A stretch of DNA of 64,000 nt from Arthrobacter cheniae (GTDB lineage Bacteria > Actinomycetota > Actinomycetes > Actinomycetales > Micrococcaceae), in the NCBI RefSeq assembly GCF_003602275.1, contig NZ_QZVT01000003.1, positions 186,001 to 250,000 on the forward strand, given 5' to 3'. Made by a program: the position numbers and the translations under genes. Each line of letters starts with the position of its first letter. Position 1 is the stretch's first letter. Positions 37,176-47,300 of this stretch are shown one piece after another. The notes below the pieces were generated by a model. It searched no databases and was not told where the DNA came from. It saw nothing but the letters and a program-made list of their open reading frames with translations.

Positions 37176-37212
37176 GACGCTTCCAGGCATGTGCTAAGCC
37201 GGCTGAGCTTCC

Positions 37213-37218
37213 AGTCTA
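37213..37218 (-). promoter_or_regulatory. -10 box for the kinase gene
   Basis: TAGACT on the minus strand, about 38 bases before the chosen ATG; matches TANNNT. Confidence 0.4.
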
Positions 37219-37281
37219 GGGGTGGCTTCAGGGCGGCGCGAGCGCCGATTTCATCAACCCCCGACGAGGCAGTGGAACGAC

Positions 37282-37315
37282 GACGGCGCCGCACCCGGGT
37301 GGATGCGGCGCCGTC
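37282..37315 (-). terminator. Hairpin terminator after the MFS gene
   Basis: Perfect 12-bp arms GACGGCGCCGCA (37282-37293) and TGCGGCGCCGTC (37304-37315) with a 10-base loop, 17 bases after the MFS stop on the minus strand. No T-tract. Confidence 0.7.
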
Positions 37316-37332
37316 ATCGGTGCGAGGAAGAC

Positions 37333-38745
37333 CTAGGCGACGTTGTTCTCGTAGTCGTGGTCACGGGTCTCGCGGGAGACGAACAGTGCGATGAAGGTTG
37401 CCACTGCCGCGACGCTGAGGTACGCGCCGACGAGAACCGTGCTGCCGCCGGCAGCCTGCCACAGTGCCACTGCAATGAAGGACGCCGGTGCGGCACCGAT
37501 CATGCTCGACACGTTGTAGGCCACGGCCGAGCCGGTGTAGCGCACGTTCGCCGGGAACAGTTCCGGCAGGACTGCGGCCATCGGTCCGAAGGTGAGCCCC
37601 ATAAGGGTGAAGCCGAGGATCAGCAGCACCATGGCCCCGACGGTACCCGCCCCGAAGAGCGGCGCCCAGAGCAATCCGAAGATGCCGATTCCCACCGTCG
37701 TCGCAAGGAGCATCTTTCGGCGGCCGAAGCGCTCGGCGAGCGGACCGGACACGATCGTGAAGATCCCGAAGAAGACGACGCCGATGATCAGCATCCACAG
37801 GAAGTCGGGGCGGTCCATGCCCAGGCCGGGCACGAAGGAATCGATCTGTGCCTGCGTGAGCGTCTTGCCCGTCGCTTCTGCACGTGTCTGGGCCTGCTCG
37901 AGGGACGAGGGGGCGGTGCCGTACGTCAGGGTGAAGGCCGTCATGAAGTAGAAGAGCACGTAGGTGGCGAACATGATGAACGTGCCGAGGAGAAGCGGAC
38001 GCCAGTGGGCGCGGAAGACGGTGCCGAGCGGCAGCTTGACGACCTTGCCCTCGCTCTGGACCTTCTGGAACGAGGCGCTCTCGATCAGCTTGAGGCGGAC
38101 GTACAGGCCGATGATGACCATGACGGCGCTCAGCAGGAACGGCACACGCCAGCCCCAGGACATGAACTCCTCCGGCGAGAGGGTGGTGCTGAGGAGCACG
38201 AAGAGCAGGTTCGCGAGGATGAACCCGATCGGAGCGCCGAGCTGTGGGAAGGTGCCGAAGATCGCACGCTTGCCCTCAGGGGCGTTCTCCGTGGCCAGCA
38301 GCGCAGCGCCGCTCCACTCACCACCCAGTGCGAGGCCCTGCAGGAAGCGCAGCACCACGAGCAGGAACGGGGCCCAGAAGATCCAGCCGGCGCCTTCGGC
38401 CGTCGGCAGCACGCCGATGAGGAAGGTCGCGACACCCATGGTGAGCAGGGACGCGACGAGCGTCGCCTTGCGGCCGATCTTGTCCCCGAAGTGACCGAAC
38501 AGGATCGATCCGAGGGGCCGGGCGACGAAGGCGACGCCGAACACCGCGAAGGAGCTCAACAGCTGGTTGGCCGAGGTCTGGTTCGGGAAGAACAGTGCCG
38601 GGAACACGAGCACTGCGGCTGTCGCATAGATGTAGAAGTCGTAGAACTCGATCGTGGTCCCGATGAGGCTGGCGAAGATCACCCTCCCCCGCGAGTTGAG
38701 GGGTTTAGTGGTTCCGCTGGTACCCGCGGAGGTGGAGGAGGTCAT
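37333..38745 (-). CDS. MFS transporter, metabolite:H+ symporter type
   Basis: Twelve-helix transporter of 470 residues in the MHS branch of the major facilitator superfamily (ProP/KgtP/ShiA-like). Features: FYDFYIYATAAVLVFP in helix 1, GHFGDKIGRKATL between helices 2 and 3, RFLQGLALGGEWSGAALL in helix 4, and ERFGRRKMLL in the second half. MHS members import small organic acids or osmolytes with protons; the substrate here is not shown. The gene is monocistronic: it has a terminator behind it and 177 bp of unremarkable sequence before it. Confidence 0.92.
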   Translation of the reverse strand: MTSSTSAGTSGTTKPLNSRGRVIFASLIGTTIEFYDFYIYATAAVLVFPALFFPNQTSANQLLSSFAVFGVAFVARPLGSILFGHFGDKIGRKATLVASLLTMGVATFLIGVLPTAEGAGWIFWAPFLLVVLRFLQGLALGGEWSGAALLATENAPEGKRAIFGTFPQLGAPIGFILANLLFVLLSTTLSPEEFMSWGWRVPFLLSAVMVIIGLYVRLKLIESASFQKVQSEGKVVKLPLGTVFRAHWRPLLLGTFIMFATYVLFYFMTAFTLTYGTAPSSLEQAQTRAEATGKTLTQAQIDSFVPGLGMDRPDFLWMLIIGVVFFGIFTIVSGPLAERFGRRKMLLATTVGIGIFGLLWAPLFGAGTVGAMVLLILGFTLMGLTFGPMAAVLPELFPANVRYTGSAVAYNVSSMIGAAPASFIAVALWQAAGGSTVLVGAYLSVAAVATFIALFVSRETRDHDYENNVA

Positions 38746-38922
38746 GGCGTCGGCTTTCTCGGGCTAGGCGCCGGACCGCAAACCCTCTCGGGGCAGCGCA
38801 GCCCGGACTCCGTGCTTCAGTGATATCCCGATATCAGACCACCAGTGTCCATCAGGTGGATAAGCCTGTCCACGCTGTGGACAGGCGGAACTACTGAAAG
38901 ACATCCCGCATCGGCTCAGGTC

Positions 38923-40341
38923 CTACGTGTGGACGTGCAGGCGCCGCGCGGCTTCGGAGATCGATCCGGTGAGCGAGGGGTAGACGGTGAAGGTGTTGGC
39001 GACGTCGTCCACGTGCAGTTTCTTGGTCACGGCGAGCGCCAGCGGGAAGATCAGCTCGGACGCCCTGGGCCCGACGACGACCCCGCCGATGACGGTTCCG
39101 GAGCCCTTCCTCGAGATCACCTTCACGAAGCCGTCCTTGACGTTCATCATCTTCGCCCGGGCATTGGTATGCAGGGACAGCTTCACGATGTCGCCCTGGT
39201 ACTGCCCGGATGCGATGTCCTCCTCCGTCACGCCGACCGTGGCGATCTCCGGCGAGGTGAAGATGTTCGAGGCGACCTGCTTCAGCTTGATCGGGCTGAC
39301 GGAATCACCCATCAGGTGCGCGATGGCGATCCTCCCCTGCATCGCGGCCACCGAGGCGAGCGCGAACACTCCCGTGCAGTCCCCCGCGGCGTAGACGTTG
39401 GATGCGGTGGTGCGGGAGACACCGTCGACCTGGATATGGCCCGACTCACTGACGGCGACGCCGGCATCCTCGAGCCCGATGCCCACCGTGTTCGGGACGG
39501 CACCGACTGCGACGAGGCAGTGGCTGCCCTCGACGGTGCGGCCGTCCGCGAGGCGGACGATCACGCCGTCGTCGGTCCGGTCCACGGCGTCGGCGCGTGA
39601 TCGCGACAGGACCGTCATGCCGCGGTCCTTGAAGACGCCCTCGAGCACCTCGGCGGCATCGGCGTCCTCACCGGGCAGCACGCGGTCACGGCTGGAGATC
39701 AGCGTGACCTTGGAACCGAGGCCGTTGTAGGCGCTCGCGAATTCGGCGCCCGTGACGCCGGAACCGACGACGATCAGGTGATCCGGGATCTGGCGGAGGT
39801 TGTACAGCTGCGTCCAGTTGAAGATGCGTTCGCCGTCGGGCATGGCGCTCGGGAGCTCACGCGGCGTCGATCCGACGGCCAGGAGGACGGCGTCGGCTTC
39901 GATGATGCTCGTCTCGCCGTCGGACACGACCTCCAGCCGGTGGTTGTCGAGCAGCTTGCCGGTCCCGATGATGACCCGGACGCCGAGGCGTTCGAGCGTC
40001 GCGCGGATGTCGGACGACTGTTCGACGGCGAGCTTCAGCAGCCGCTGGTTGACCTTGTCCAGATCCGCGTACACCTTGCTGTCGGCGGAGAAGTGGACGC
40101 CGAGCCCGCTCGCGTCGGTGAAGCGCGTCATGGTGTCCGCCGTGGCGATGAGGGTCTTGGACGGGACGACGTCGGTGAGCACCGCGGAGCCGCCGAGGCC
40201 CTGCCGCTCGACGATGGTGACGTTGGCCCCGAGCGAGGCGGCGACGAGCGCCGCTTCGTACCCGCCGGGCCCGCCGCCGAGAACGGCCAGGCGCAATGAG
40301 CTGAAATCGAGTTGGTTGGTCACGGATTGATTATTGCCCAT
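38923..40341 (-). CDS. lpdA: NAD(P)H-quinone dehydrogenase, LpdA-type flavoprotein
   Basis: Flavoprotein of 472 residues of the pyridine nucleotide-disulfide reductase fold: FAD site VLGGGPGGYEAA, NAD(P) site VVGSGVTGAEFA, second FAD site VYAAGDCTG, and C-terminal dimerisation domain. The usual redox pair CxxxxC is missing; the place reads GGSAVLTDVVPSKT. The same loss is known in M. tuberculosis LpdA (Rv3303c), a quinone reductase rather than a lipoamide dehydrogenase. The ATG at 40341 was chosen over a longer start at 40395, which overlaps the divergent region. It is divergent from the nucleoside phosphorylase gene, as in mycobacteria where lpdA is near deoD and pmmB. Confidence 0.93.
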   Translation of the reverse strand: MGNNQSVTNQLDFSSLRLAVLGGGPGGYEAALVAASLGANVTIVERQGLGGSAVLTDVVPSKTLIATADTMTRFTDASGLGVHFSADSKVYADLDKVNQRLLKLAVEQSSDIRATLERLGVRVIIGTGKLLDNHRLEVVSDGETSIIEADAVLLAVGSTPRELPSAMPDGERIFNWTQLYNLRQIPDHLIVVGSGVTGAEFASAYNGLGSKVTLISSRDRVLPGEDADAAEVLEGVFKDRGMTVLSRSRADAVDRTDDGVIVRLADGRTVEGSHCLVAVGAVPNTVGIGLEDAGVAVSESGHIQVDGVSRTTASNVYAAGDCTGVFALASVAAMQGRIAIAHLMGDSVSPIKLKQVASNIFTSPEIATVGVTEEDIASGQYQGDIVKLSLHTNARAKMMNVKDGFVKVISRKGSGTVIGGVVVGPRASELIFPLALAVTKKLHVDDVANTFTVYPSLTGSISEAARRLHVHT

Positions 40342-40421
40342 GCCACTGACACCCCTGAAATGGGGCGGAGGCGGCCGGGACCGGAGGACCCGCACGGTGG
40401 TCGGGTTCTTTCCCCAAAGGG

Positions 40422-40427
40422 TAAGTT
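40422..40427 (+). promoter_or_regulatory. -10-like box just before the PNP start
   Basis: TAAGTT ends 6 bases before the GTG at 40434, compatible with a leaderless mRNA. AAAGGG at 40416-40421 could instead be a distant ribosome site, so this is uncertain. Confidence 0.35.
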
Positions 40428-40433
40428 GTAGCG

Positions 40434-41234
40434 GTGACTTCTGATCCCTTTGACCTGGCCCGCGACGCTGCTGGCCATATTGCCCGTGCCACCGGTGTAG
40501 ACCGGCATGACACCGCCCTCGTCCTCGGTTCCGGCTGGGGTGAGGCCGCCGAGCTGATCGGCGAGACCACGCACACCCTCGACGCCGCCGACATCCCCGG
40601 TTTCTCGGCCCCAGCCGTCGTCGGCCACACCGGCACCATCCGCTCCATCCTCACGGCGAACGGCAAACGCGCCCTGGTGCTCGGGGCACGCACCCACTTC
40701 TACGAGGGCAAGGGCGTCCGCGCCGTCGTGCACGGCGTCCGCACCGCCGCGGCTGCGGGCGCGACGACGATGATCCTGACCAACGGCTGCGGCGGCCTGC
40801 AGGAGCAGTGGCAGCCGGGCACGCCGGTGCTCATCAGCGACCACATCAACCTGACGGCGTCCTCGCCGCTGGAGGGCGCGACGTTCGTGGATCTCACCGA
40901 CCTCTACTCCTCGAGGCTCCGGGACCTGGCCCGCCAGGTCGATCCGACGCTCGAGGAGGGCGTCTACGCGCAGTTCACGGGCCCGCACTACGAGACCCCG
41001 GCGGAGGTGCAGTACGCGAAGCGCATCGGCGCCGACCTGGTGGGCATGTCCACCGCCCTCGAGGCGATCGCGGCCCGGCATGCCGGCATGGAGGTCTTCG
41101 GCATCTCCCTGGTCACCAATCTCGCGGCAGGCATCAGCCCCGTCCCCCTCAGCCACACCGAGGTCCTCGAAGCAGGCCACGCGGCGGGGCCGCGCATCTC
41201 CCGCCTCCTGGCCGACATCGTCGCGACCATCTAG
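40434..41234 (+). CDS. deoD: Purine-nucleoside phosphorylase
   Basis: Trimeric-type (PNP/MTAP family) purine nucleoside phosphorylase of 266 residues. Motifs: VLGSGWG (phosphate loop), HFYEGKG, NGCGGL, SDHINLT, GPHYETPAEVQ and VGMSTALE. It splits purine (deoxy)nucleosides with phosphate into base and (deoxy)ribose-1-phosphate. The product feeds the mutase and aldolase encoded next. The start is GTG. M. tuberculosis deoD (Rv3307) has the same neighbour, pmmB. By strict family the gene could also be called punA. Confidence 0.94.
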   Translation: MTSDPFDLARDAAGHIARATGVDRHDTALVLGSGWGEAAELIGETTHTLDAADIPGFSAPAVVGHTGTIRSILTANGKRALVLGARTHFYEGKGVRAVVHGVRTAAAAGATTMILTNGCGGLQEQWQPGTPVLISDHINLTASSPLEGATFVDLTDLYSSRLRDLARQVDPTLEEGVYAQFTGPHYETPAEVQYAKRIGADLVGMSTALEAIAARHAGMEVFGISLVTNLAAGISPVPLSHTEVLEAGHAAGPRISRLLADIVATI

Positions 41235-41331
41235 CCGTCCCCCGGTCCCGTCCGCATCCCGCAGCCGGACCCAGCACAGCACCACCGGCGCCCGTCGGGC
41301 CGCCGTCGACGATCCACCCTTAGGGATTCGC

Positions 41332-43077
41332 ATGACCACCTCGGAACTGGACACCCTCCTCGCAACCGCCGACGCCTGGGCCGCAGCCGACCCGGATCCG
41401 CACACGGCGGAGGAACTCCGCGCGCTCACCCGTCACGTGCGGGACGGCGACGCCTCGGCGGCCGTCTCGGAGCAGGACCTGCGGGACCGCTTCTCCGGTC
41501 CGCTGGCGTTCGGCACGGCCGGGCTCCGCGCAGCCCTCGGCGCCGGCCCGAACCGCATGAACCGCGTCGTGGTCCGCCGGGCAGCGGCAGGCGTCGCAGC
41601 CCATGCAATCGCGCTCGCGGCCGGAGCATACGCACCTCGCGCCGTCGTCGGATTCGACGCCCGCCACAACTCGCGCATCTTCGCCGAGGAGACGGCCGCC
41701 ATCTTCACCGCCGCCGGTATCGAGACATTCCTCATGCCGCGTGAACTACCCACGCCCCTGCTCGCCTACGCAGTCCGCGCGCTGGACTGCGAGGTCGGCA
41801 TCATGGTCACCGCGAGCCACAACCCGCCGCAGGACAACGGCTATAAGGTGTACCTCGGCGGACGGGCCGTCGAGGAGGACGCGCGCGGCGTCCAGATCGT
41901 GGCACCGCACGACGCCGGGATTGCCGCCCACATCGCCGCCGTCGGTACCATCGACCTCGCACCCGACGGCTGGACGATCCTCCCGGAAACCATCGAGTCC
42001 GATTATGTGGATGCGGTCTCTGCCCTCGCCGATCCCGCCGGAACGGCCCGCGACCTCCGTATCGTCCTCACTCCCCTGCACGGGGTGGGAGGGCGCACGG
42101 CCCTCGCGGTGTTCTCGGCCGCAGGGTTCGGCGACGTCACGATCGTCGAGCGCCAGGCGGAGCCGGACCCCGATTTTCCCACCGTCGCCTTCCCCAACCC
42201 GGAGGAACCGGGCGCACTGGACCTCGCGCTCGAGACCGCGGCGGAAATCGGCGCCGACCTCGTGATCGCCAATGATCCCGACGCCGATCGGGTGGCACTG
42301 GCTGCGCGCGAGCCCTCGTCCGGCGAGTGGCGCATGCTGCGTGGCGACGAGGTGGGCACGCTGCTCGGCCTCCACCTCGCGACCCGCCTCGGTTCGGCGG
42401 ACAGGAAGGGAGCGGCCGACGGCGTCGCAGCCGGCCGCGACGTCTTCGCCAACTCGATCGTGTCCTCGCGTCTCCTCGGCCGCATCGCCGCCGTTTCGGG
42501 TATCGACCACACCCAGACGCTCACCGGCTTCAAGTGGATCGCCCGGGTCCATGACCTCTCCTTCGGCTACGAGGAGGCCCTTGGATACTGCGTCGCGCCC
42601 GGGCTCGTGCGTGACAAGGACGGTATCTCCGCCGGGCTCCTGCTGGCCGAACTCGCAGCCGCCACCAAGGCCGGCGGACGCACGCTCTTCGACCTGCTCG
42701 ACGACGCTTTCCTCGTCCACGGCCTGCACGCGTCGGACCAACTGTCCGTGCGCGTCGGCAGCCTCGGGCTGCTCGGCGCGATGATGAACAGGCTCCGCGA
42801 GAACCCGCCGTCGTCCTTCGCAGGCTCCCCCGTGAGCGTCGCCGAGGACCTCGCGGAGGGCTCGGCGCACCTGCCCCCCACTGACGGGCTCCTCTATCTG
42901 ACCCACGACGAGACACGCGTGATCATCCGCCCGAGCGGTACCGAGCCGAAGCTCAAGTGCTACCTCGAAGTCGTGGAACCCGTCGGGTCCGCTGCAGAGC
43001 TCGGTGACGCCAAGGACGCGGCGAGAGCCCGCCTCGAAGCCGTGAGGCGCGACGTCGGCGAGGCACTCGGGCTCTGA
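41332..43077 (+). CDS. pmmB: Phosphosugar mutase (PmmB-like)
   Basis: Alpha-D-phosphohexomutase family enzyme of 581 residues. The phosphoserine loop is [15 protein letters not shown] (Ser162), the metal loop [10 protein letters not shown], the sugar-binding loop GYEEALGY and the phosphate loop [12 protein letters not shown]. The N-terminal [11 protein letters not shown] is typical. Annotated relatives are phosphomannomutase/phosphoglucomutase, but between PNP and DeoC a phosphopentomutase activity (ribose-1-P to ribose-5-P) is attractive; this is inference. The ATG at 41332 is preferred: the longer in-frame start overlaps the upstream gene. Confidence 0.93.
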   Translation: MTTSELDTLLATADAWAAADPDPHTAEELRALTRHVRDGDASAAVSEQDLRDRFSGPLAFGTAGLRAALGAGPNRMNRVVVRRAAAGVAAHAIALAAGAYAPRAVVGFDARHNSRIFAEETAAIFTAAGIETFLMPRELPTPLLAYAVRALDCEVGIMVTASHNPPQDNGYKVYLGGRAVEEDARGVQIVAPHDAGIAAHIAAVGTIDLAPDGWTILPETIESDYVDAVSALADPAGTARDLRIVLTPLHGVGGRTALAVFSAAGFGDVTIVERQAEPDPDFPTVAFPNPEEPGALDLALETAAEIGADLVIANDPDADRVALAAREPSSGEWRMLRGDEVGTLLGLHLATRLGSADRKGAADGVAAGRDVFANSIVSSRLLGRIAAVSGIDHTQTLTGFKWIARVHDLSFGYEEALGYCVAPGLVRDKDGISAGLLLAELAAATKAGGRTLFDLLDDAFLVHGLHASDQLSVRVGSLGLLGAMMNRLRENPPSSFAGSPVSVAEDLAEGSAHLPPTDGLLYLTHDETRVIIRPSGTEPKLKCYLEVVEPVGSAAELGDAKDAARARLEAVRRDVGEALGL

Positions 43078-43088
43078 CCCTCCGCAGG

Positions 43089-43193
43089 AGCCGCGCCGAC
43101 GTGGAAGGGAGCCGCGGCGACGTGGAAGGGAGCCGTGCCGACGTGGAAGGGAGCCGTGCCGACGTGGAAGGGAGCCGTGCCGACGTGTAAGGA
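43089..43193 (+). repeat. Five 21-bp tandem repeats before deoC
   Basis: Units of 21 bp (consensus start AGCCGTGCCGACGTGGAAGG) begin at 43089, 43110, 43131, 43152 and 43173. Each carries GGAAGGGAG or a variant, resembling a ribosome-binding site; the last copy (GTAAGGA) provides the actual deoC site. Confidence 0.9.
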
Positions 43194-43201
43194 TGGACGG
43201 C

Positions 43202-43882
43202 ATGTCTACCGACGTCTCCCTCGCCTCCTTCATCGACCACACACTCCTCAAGCCCGAAGCCGGCCGTGAGCAGATCCTCACGGCGTGCCGTGAGGCCGTC
43301 GAGTACAAGTTCAAGTCCGTCTGCGTCAACCCCGTCTGGGTCAGCACGGTCCGCACGGCAGTGAAGGACACCGGGGTGCTCACGTGCTCGGTCATCGGGT
43401 TCCCCCTGGGCGCCAGCACCACCGAGGTCAAGGTCGTCGAGGCCCGCGGCGCCGTTGCCGACGGCGCCGACGAGATCGACATGGTCATCAACATCGCAGC
43501 CGCTCGGTCCGGCGACCGGGACCTGCTCGTGCGGGACATCCTGGCCGTGGCCGACGCCGTGCACGAGCACGGGGCCATCCTGAAGGTCATCATCGAGACC
43601 TTCCTGCTCACCGATGAGCAGAAAGTGCTTGCGTGTGAGGCCGCCGTCGAGGCAGGAGCCGACTTCGTCAAGACCTCCACCGGCTTCAACGGCGGCGGAG
43701 CGACCGTCGAGGACGTCGCCCTGATGCGGAAAACGGTCGGCCCCGACCTCGGCGTCAAGGCCTCCGGCGGTGTCCGTTCACTCGAGGACGCCCGTGCGAT
43801 GATCGGCGCCGGAGCAACACGTATCGGAGCGAGCTCCGGAGTCGCTATCGTTAAGGGAGAGCAAGGCGCCGCAGGGTACTGA
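43202..43882 (+). CDS. deoC: Deoxyribose-phosphate aldolase
   Basis: Aldolase of 226 residues that splits 2-deoxyribose-5-phosphate into glyceraldehyde-3-phosphate and acetaldehyde. Schiff-base Lys157 is in VKTSTGF and the second active Lys186 in VKASGGVR; other marks are DHTLLKPEA and CVNPVWV. The start at 43202 has AAGGA 8 bases upstream; ATG at 43193 is a less likely alternative. It completes a PNP-mutase-aldolase route for deoxynucleosides. Confidence 0.95.
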   Translation: MSTDVSLASFIDHTLLKPEAGREQILTACREAVEYKFKSVCVNPVWVSTVRTAVKDTGVLTCSVIGFPLGASTTEVKVVEARGAVADGADEIDMVINIAAARSGDRDLLVRDILAVADAVHEHGAILKVIIETFLLTDEQKVLACEAAVEAGADFVKTSTGFNGGGATVEDVALMRKTVGPDLGVKASGGVRSLEDARAMIGAGATRIGASSGVAIVKGEQGAAGY

Positions 43883-43928
43883 CGGCGCACCAGCCAGGGC
43901 AGTTCCAGGATGAACGCAAGGAGATCTG

Positions 43929-44237
43929 ATGTCATACGAAGCCGGTGCTGAGCGCGGGAGCACGTCTGCGGAACGCCAACCAGCGCATGCAGGTAGCGGC
44001 CACCTCGTCGGGAACATCCTGGTGTTCGTGATCATGTTCGGCATGTTCCTGCTCGGCATCTACCTGCTGACCTGGTTCACTCCGCAGGACATCTGGCCCA
44101 TGGGCGCCATCGTGGTGCTGTCCTTCCTCGCCTTCTTCATCCCGCAGGGCATCCTCGGGCGTGCGGACTCGGGCTACAACCTGGCCGAGGGCAACAGGAC
44201 CGACGAGAAGGAGACGTCAGCGGGCGTCAGCTCCTGA
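43929..44237 (+). CDS. Small membrane protein, two helices
   Basis: Protein of 102 residues with a polar N terminus (1-25), two membrane helices (about 27-50 and 58-75) and a polar C-terminal tail. AAGGAG lies 6 bases before the ATG. I recognise no functional family. It is 46 bp downstream of deoC on the same strand and followed by a strong terminator, so may be the last gene of that unit. Confidence 0.75.
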   Translation: MSYEAGAERGSTSAERQPAHAGSGHLVGNILVFVIMFGMFLLGIYLLTWFTPQDIWPMGAIVVLSFLAFFIPQGILGRADSGYNLAEGNRTDEKETSAGVSS

Positions 44238-44281
44238 TCTCCGAACCGCCGCCACCGGCGCGCTGCTTCAAAGCACACGAA

Positions 44282-44311
44282 AAAGGCCGTCCCCTCGGGG
44301 ACGGCCTTTTC
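44282..44311. terminator. Bidirectional intrinsic terminator
   Basis: Perfect 14-bp arms AAAAGGCCGTCCCC and GGGGACGGCCTTTT around TC, with A- and T-tracts at the outer ends so it can work on both strands. It sits between the convergent small-protein and mfd genes. Confidence 0.92.
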
Positions 44312-44328
44312 GCATACAGCCCGGATCC

Positions 44329-47300
44329 TCAGGGAGTGAACACCGAATCCAGCACGTTCTTCGCCCAGTCGAGGATCTCCGCATCGACGAGGTCACGGCC
44401 GCCGATCCGCGCCGTCTTCGGCTTGGGCACGAGCACGGCGTTCAGGGCCGGCTTGACGGTGGCTCCCGGGTACATACGGGTGAGCCGCATGTGCCTGGAC
44501 TCCGGCAGCTCGGCCGGGGCGAACTTGATGAAGTTGCCCTGCAGTGCGACGTCCGTCAGGCCGAGCGCCCTGGCCGCGACCCGGAAACGGGCGACGGAGA
44601 TCAGGTTGTCCACGGCGGCGGGAGGCTCGCCGTAGCGGTCCTTCAGCTCTGCGACGACGGCATCGATCGCCTCATCGGTGACGGCCGAGGCGAGCTTCCG
44701 GTACGCCTCGAGGCGAAGCCTCTCGCCCGGCACGTAGTCGTGCGGCAGGTGGGCGTTGACTGGCAGTTCGATCTTCATGTCGGCTACCTTCTCCTCCGCC
44801 TCGCCGCGGAAGCTGGCGACGGCCTCACCGACCAGGCGGATGTAGAGGTCGAACCCGACGCCCTGGATATGGCCCGACTGCTCGCCGCCCAGCATGTTGC
44901 CCGCCCCGCGGATCTCGAGGTCCTTCAGGGCCAGCTGCATGCCCGCGCCCAGCTCGTTGTGCGAGGCGACCGCCTTGAGGCGTTCGAGGGCCACCTCACC
45001 GAGGGGCTTCTCCGACGGGTACAGGAAGTAGGCATAGGCGCGTTCGCGGCCACGGCCCACGCGTCCGCGCAGCTGGTGCAGCTGGGACAGTCCGTAGGAG
45101 TCGGCGCGGTCCACGATCAGCGTGTTGGCATTGGAGATGTCCAGGCCCGTCTCGATGATCGTCGTGCAGACCAGGACGTCGAACCGCTTCTCCCAGAAGT
45201 CGACAATGATCTGTTCGAGGCGCGACTCCGTCATCTGTCCATGGGCGACCGCGACGCGGGCCTCGGGCACGAGCTCCTTGAGGTGCGCGGCGGTGCGGTC
45301 GATCGAGGACACGCGGTTGTGCACGAAGAACACCTGCCCCTCGCGCATCAGCTCGCGGCGGATCGCGGCGGACGCCTGCTTGTCCGTGTAGGGGCCCACG
45401 TAGGTAAGCACGGGGTGGCGCTCCTCGGGAGGCGTCGCCAACGTGGACGTCTCACGGATACCCGTGAGCGACATCTCGAGCGTGCGCGGGATCGGCGTCG
45501 CGCTCATCGCGAGGACGTCCACGTTGGTGCGCATCTTCTTGAGCGCCTCCTTGTGCTCCACTCCGAACCGCTGTTCCTCGTCCACGATCACGAGGCCGAG
45601 GTCCTTGAACGCGATCTCCTTCGACAGGAGCCGGTGGGTGCCGATGACGACGTCGACCGCGCCCGAAGCCAGTCCCCCCGCCGTCTCGCGCGACTCCTTG
45701 GCGGTCTGGAAGCGTGACATGGGACGCACCCGCACGGGGAATCCGGAGAAGCGCTCGGAAAACGTCTCGAAGTGCTGCTGCACCAGGAGCGTGGTCGGCA
45801 CCAGCACGGCCACCTGCTTGCCGTCCTGCACGGCCTTGAAGGCCGCACGCACCGCGATCTCCGTCTTGCCGTAGCCGACGTCGCCCGAGACGAGTCGGTC
45901 CATCGGCACCTCGCGCTCCATATCGGCCTTGACCTCGTTGATGGTGGTCAGCTGGTCGGGTGTCTCGACGTACGGGAAGGCCTCTTCCAGCTCGCGCTGC
46001 CAGGGCGTGTCGGGACCGAAGGCGTGGCCGCGCGACGCCATGCGCGCCGAGTAGAGGCGGATGAGCTCGCCGGCGATCTCCTTGACCGCCTTGCGCGCCT
46101 GGTTCTTGGTCTTGCTCCAGTCCGATCCACCCATCTTGCTGAGGGCGGGGGCGTCACCGCCGACGTAGCGCGTCACCTGGTCGAGCTGGTCCGTGGGCAC
46201 GAAGAGCCGGTCGCCGGGAGCGCCGCGCTTGGACGGCGCGTACTCCAGGACCAGGTACTCGCGGGTGGTGCGGGTGGGCCCCGCGCCCGTTGAGCGCTGC
46301 ATCAGTTCGACGAACCTCGCCACTCCGTGCTGCTCGTGGACCACGAAATCGCCGTCCTTGAGCTGCAGCGGATCGACGGCGTTCCTGCGGCGCGAAGGCA
46401 TCTTGCGCATGTCGCGGGTACCCGAGGCGCTGGTACGTCCGAGCAGGTCCGCCTCGGTCAGGAGGCCGATCTTGAGCCCCTCCACCACGAACCCACGCCC
46501 GGCACACGCCGTCGTGATCTCGATGATCCCGGGCTGGGGTGGAGCGTCGAGCGAATCGACGCGGCTCGTCGGGATGTCGTTGTCGTGGAAGAGCTCGGCA
46601 AGGCGCTGCGCCGGACCGGGCCCCTCGGTCGCGACGACGACGCGCCACTGGTCACGGACACGCCCGCCGATAAAGTCCATCATCTCGGCGACGTCGCCCT
46701 GGTAGCCGCGAGGCTCGCGCGCGTGCAGCGTGAAGCTGTCGATGTCGGCCAGTTCCTCGTCCGCGCCGAAGGACGTGATGCTCCACCACGCGACGGAGTT
46801 GGCGAGGGCCGTCGACCGCGTGTCGGTCAGTGACCTGAAGCTGGCCTCCTGCAGGTCCGTCCCGAGACTCCCGCTCAGGTCCAGCGGTGCGGCACCGCCC
46901 TGGGACGCCGTCGACCATGCGGCAGCCAGGAACTCCTCGTTGGTCGCAGCGAGGTCGTGGGCACGGGCGCGGACCTTCTCGGGTTCGATCACGACCGCGA
47001 TCGACCCCGGGGGCAGCTCACCGGCGAACGGCACCATGGCGTCGACCAGCACGGGAGCCAGCGACTCCATGCCCTCGACGGCGATGCCGCCGGCGATCTT
47101 CTCGAGCATGGCGGCGGCGGCCGGCAACTCGGACTGCAGCCTCGCCGCGCGGGACATCACCGACGGCGTGATCAGGATCTCCCGGCACGGCGGTGCGTAC
47201 AGCGCCGACGGTGGCTCCCCCGTGGTCAGCGAGCGCTGATCGGCGACGGCGAACCACCGCATCTGGTCCACCTCGTCACCGAAGAAGTCGACGCGGACCG

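Noticed and set aside
38923-40341. Dihydrolipoamide dehydrogenase
   Set aside because: The fold matches but the redox Cys pair is absent, as in the LpdA quinone reductases.
41746-43935. 729-codon minus-strand frame opposite the mutase and deoC
   Set aside because: Both plus-strand genes are clear enzymes with active-site motifs; the opposite frame has Ser/Arg-rich translation and the 21-bp repeat only.
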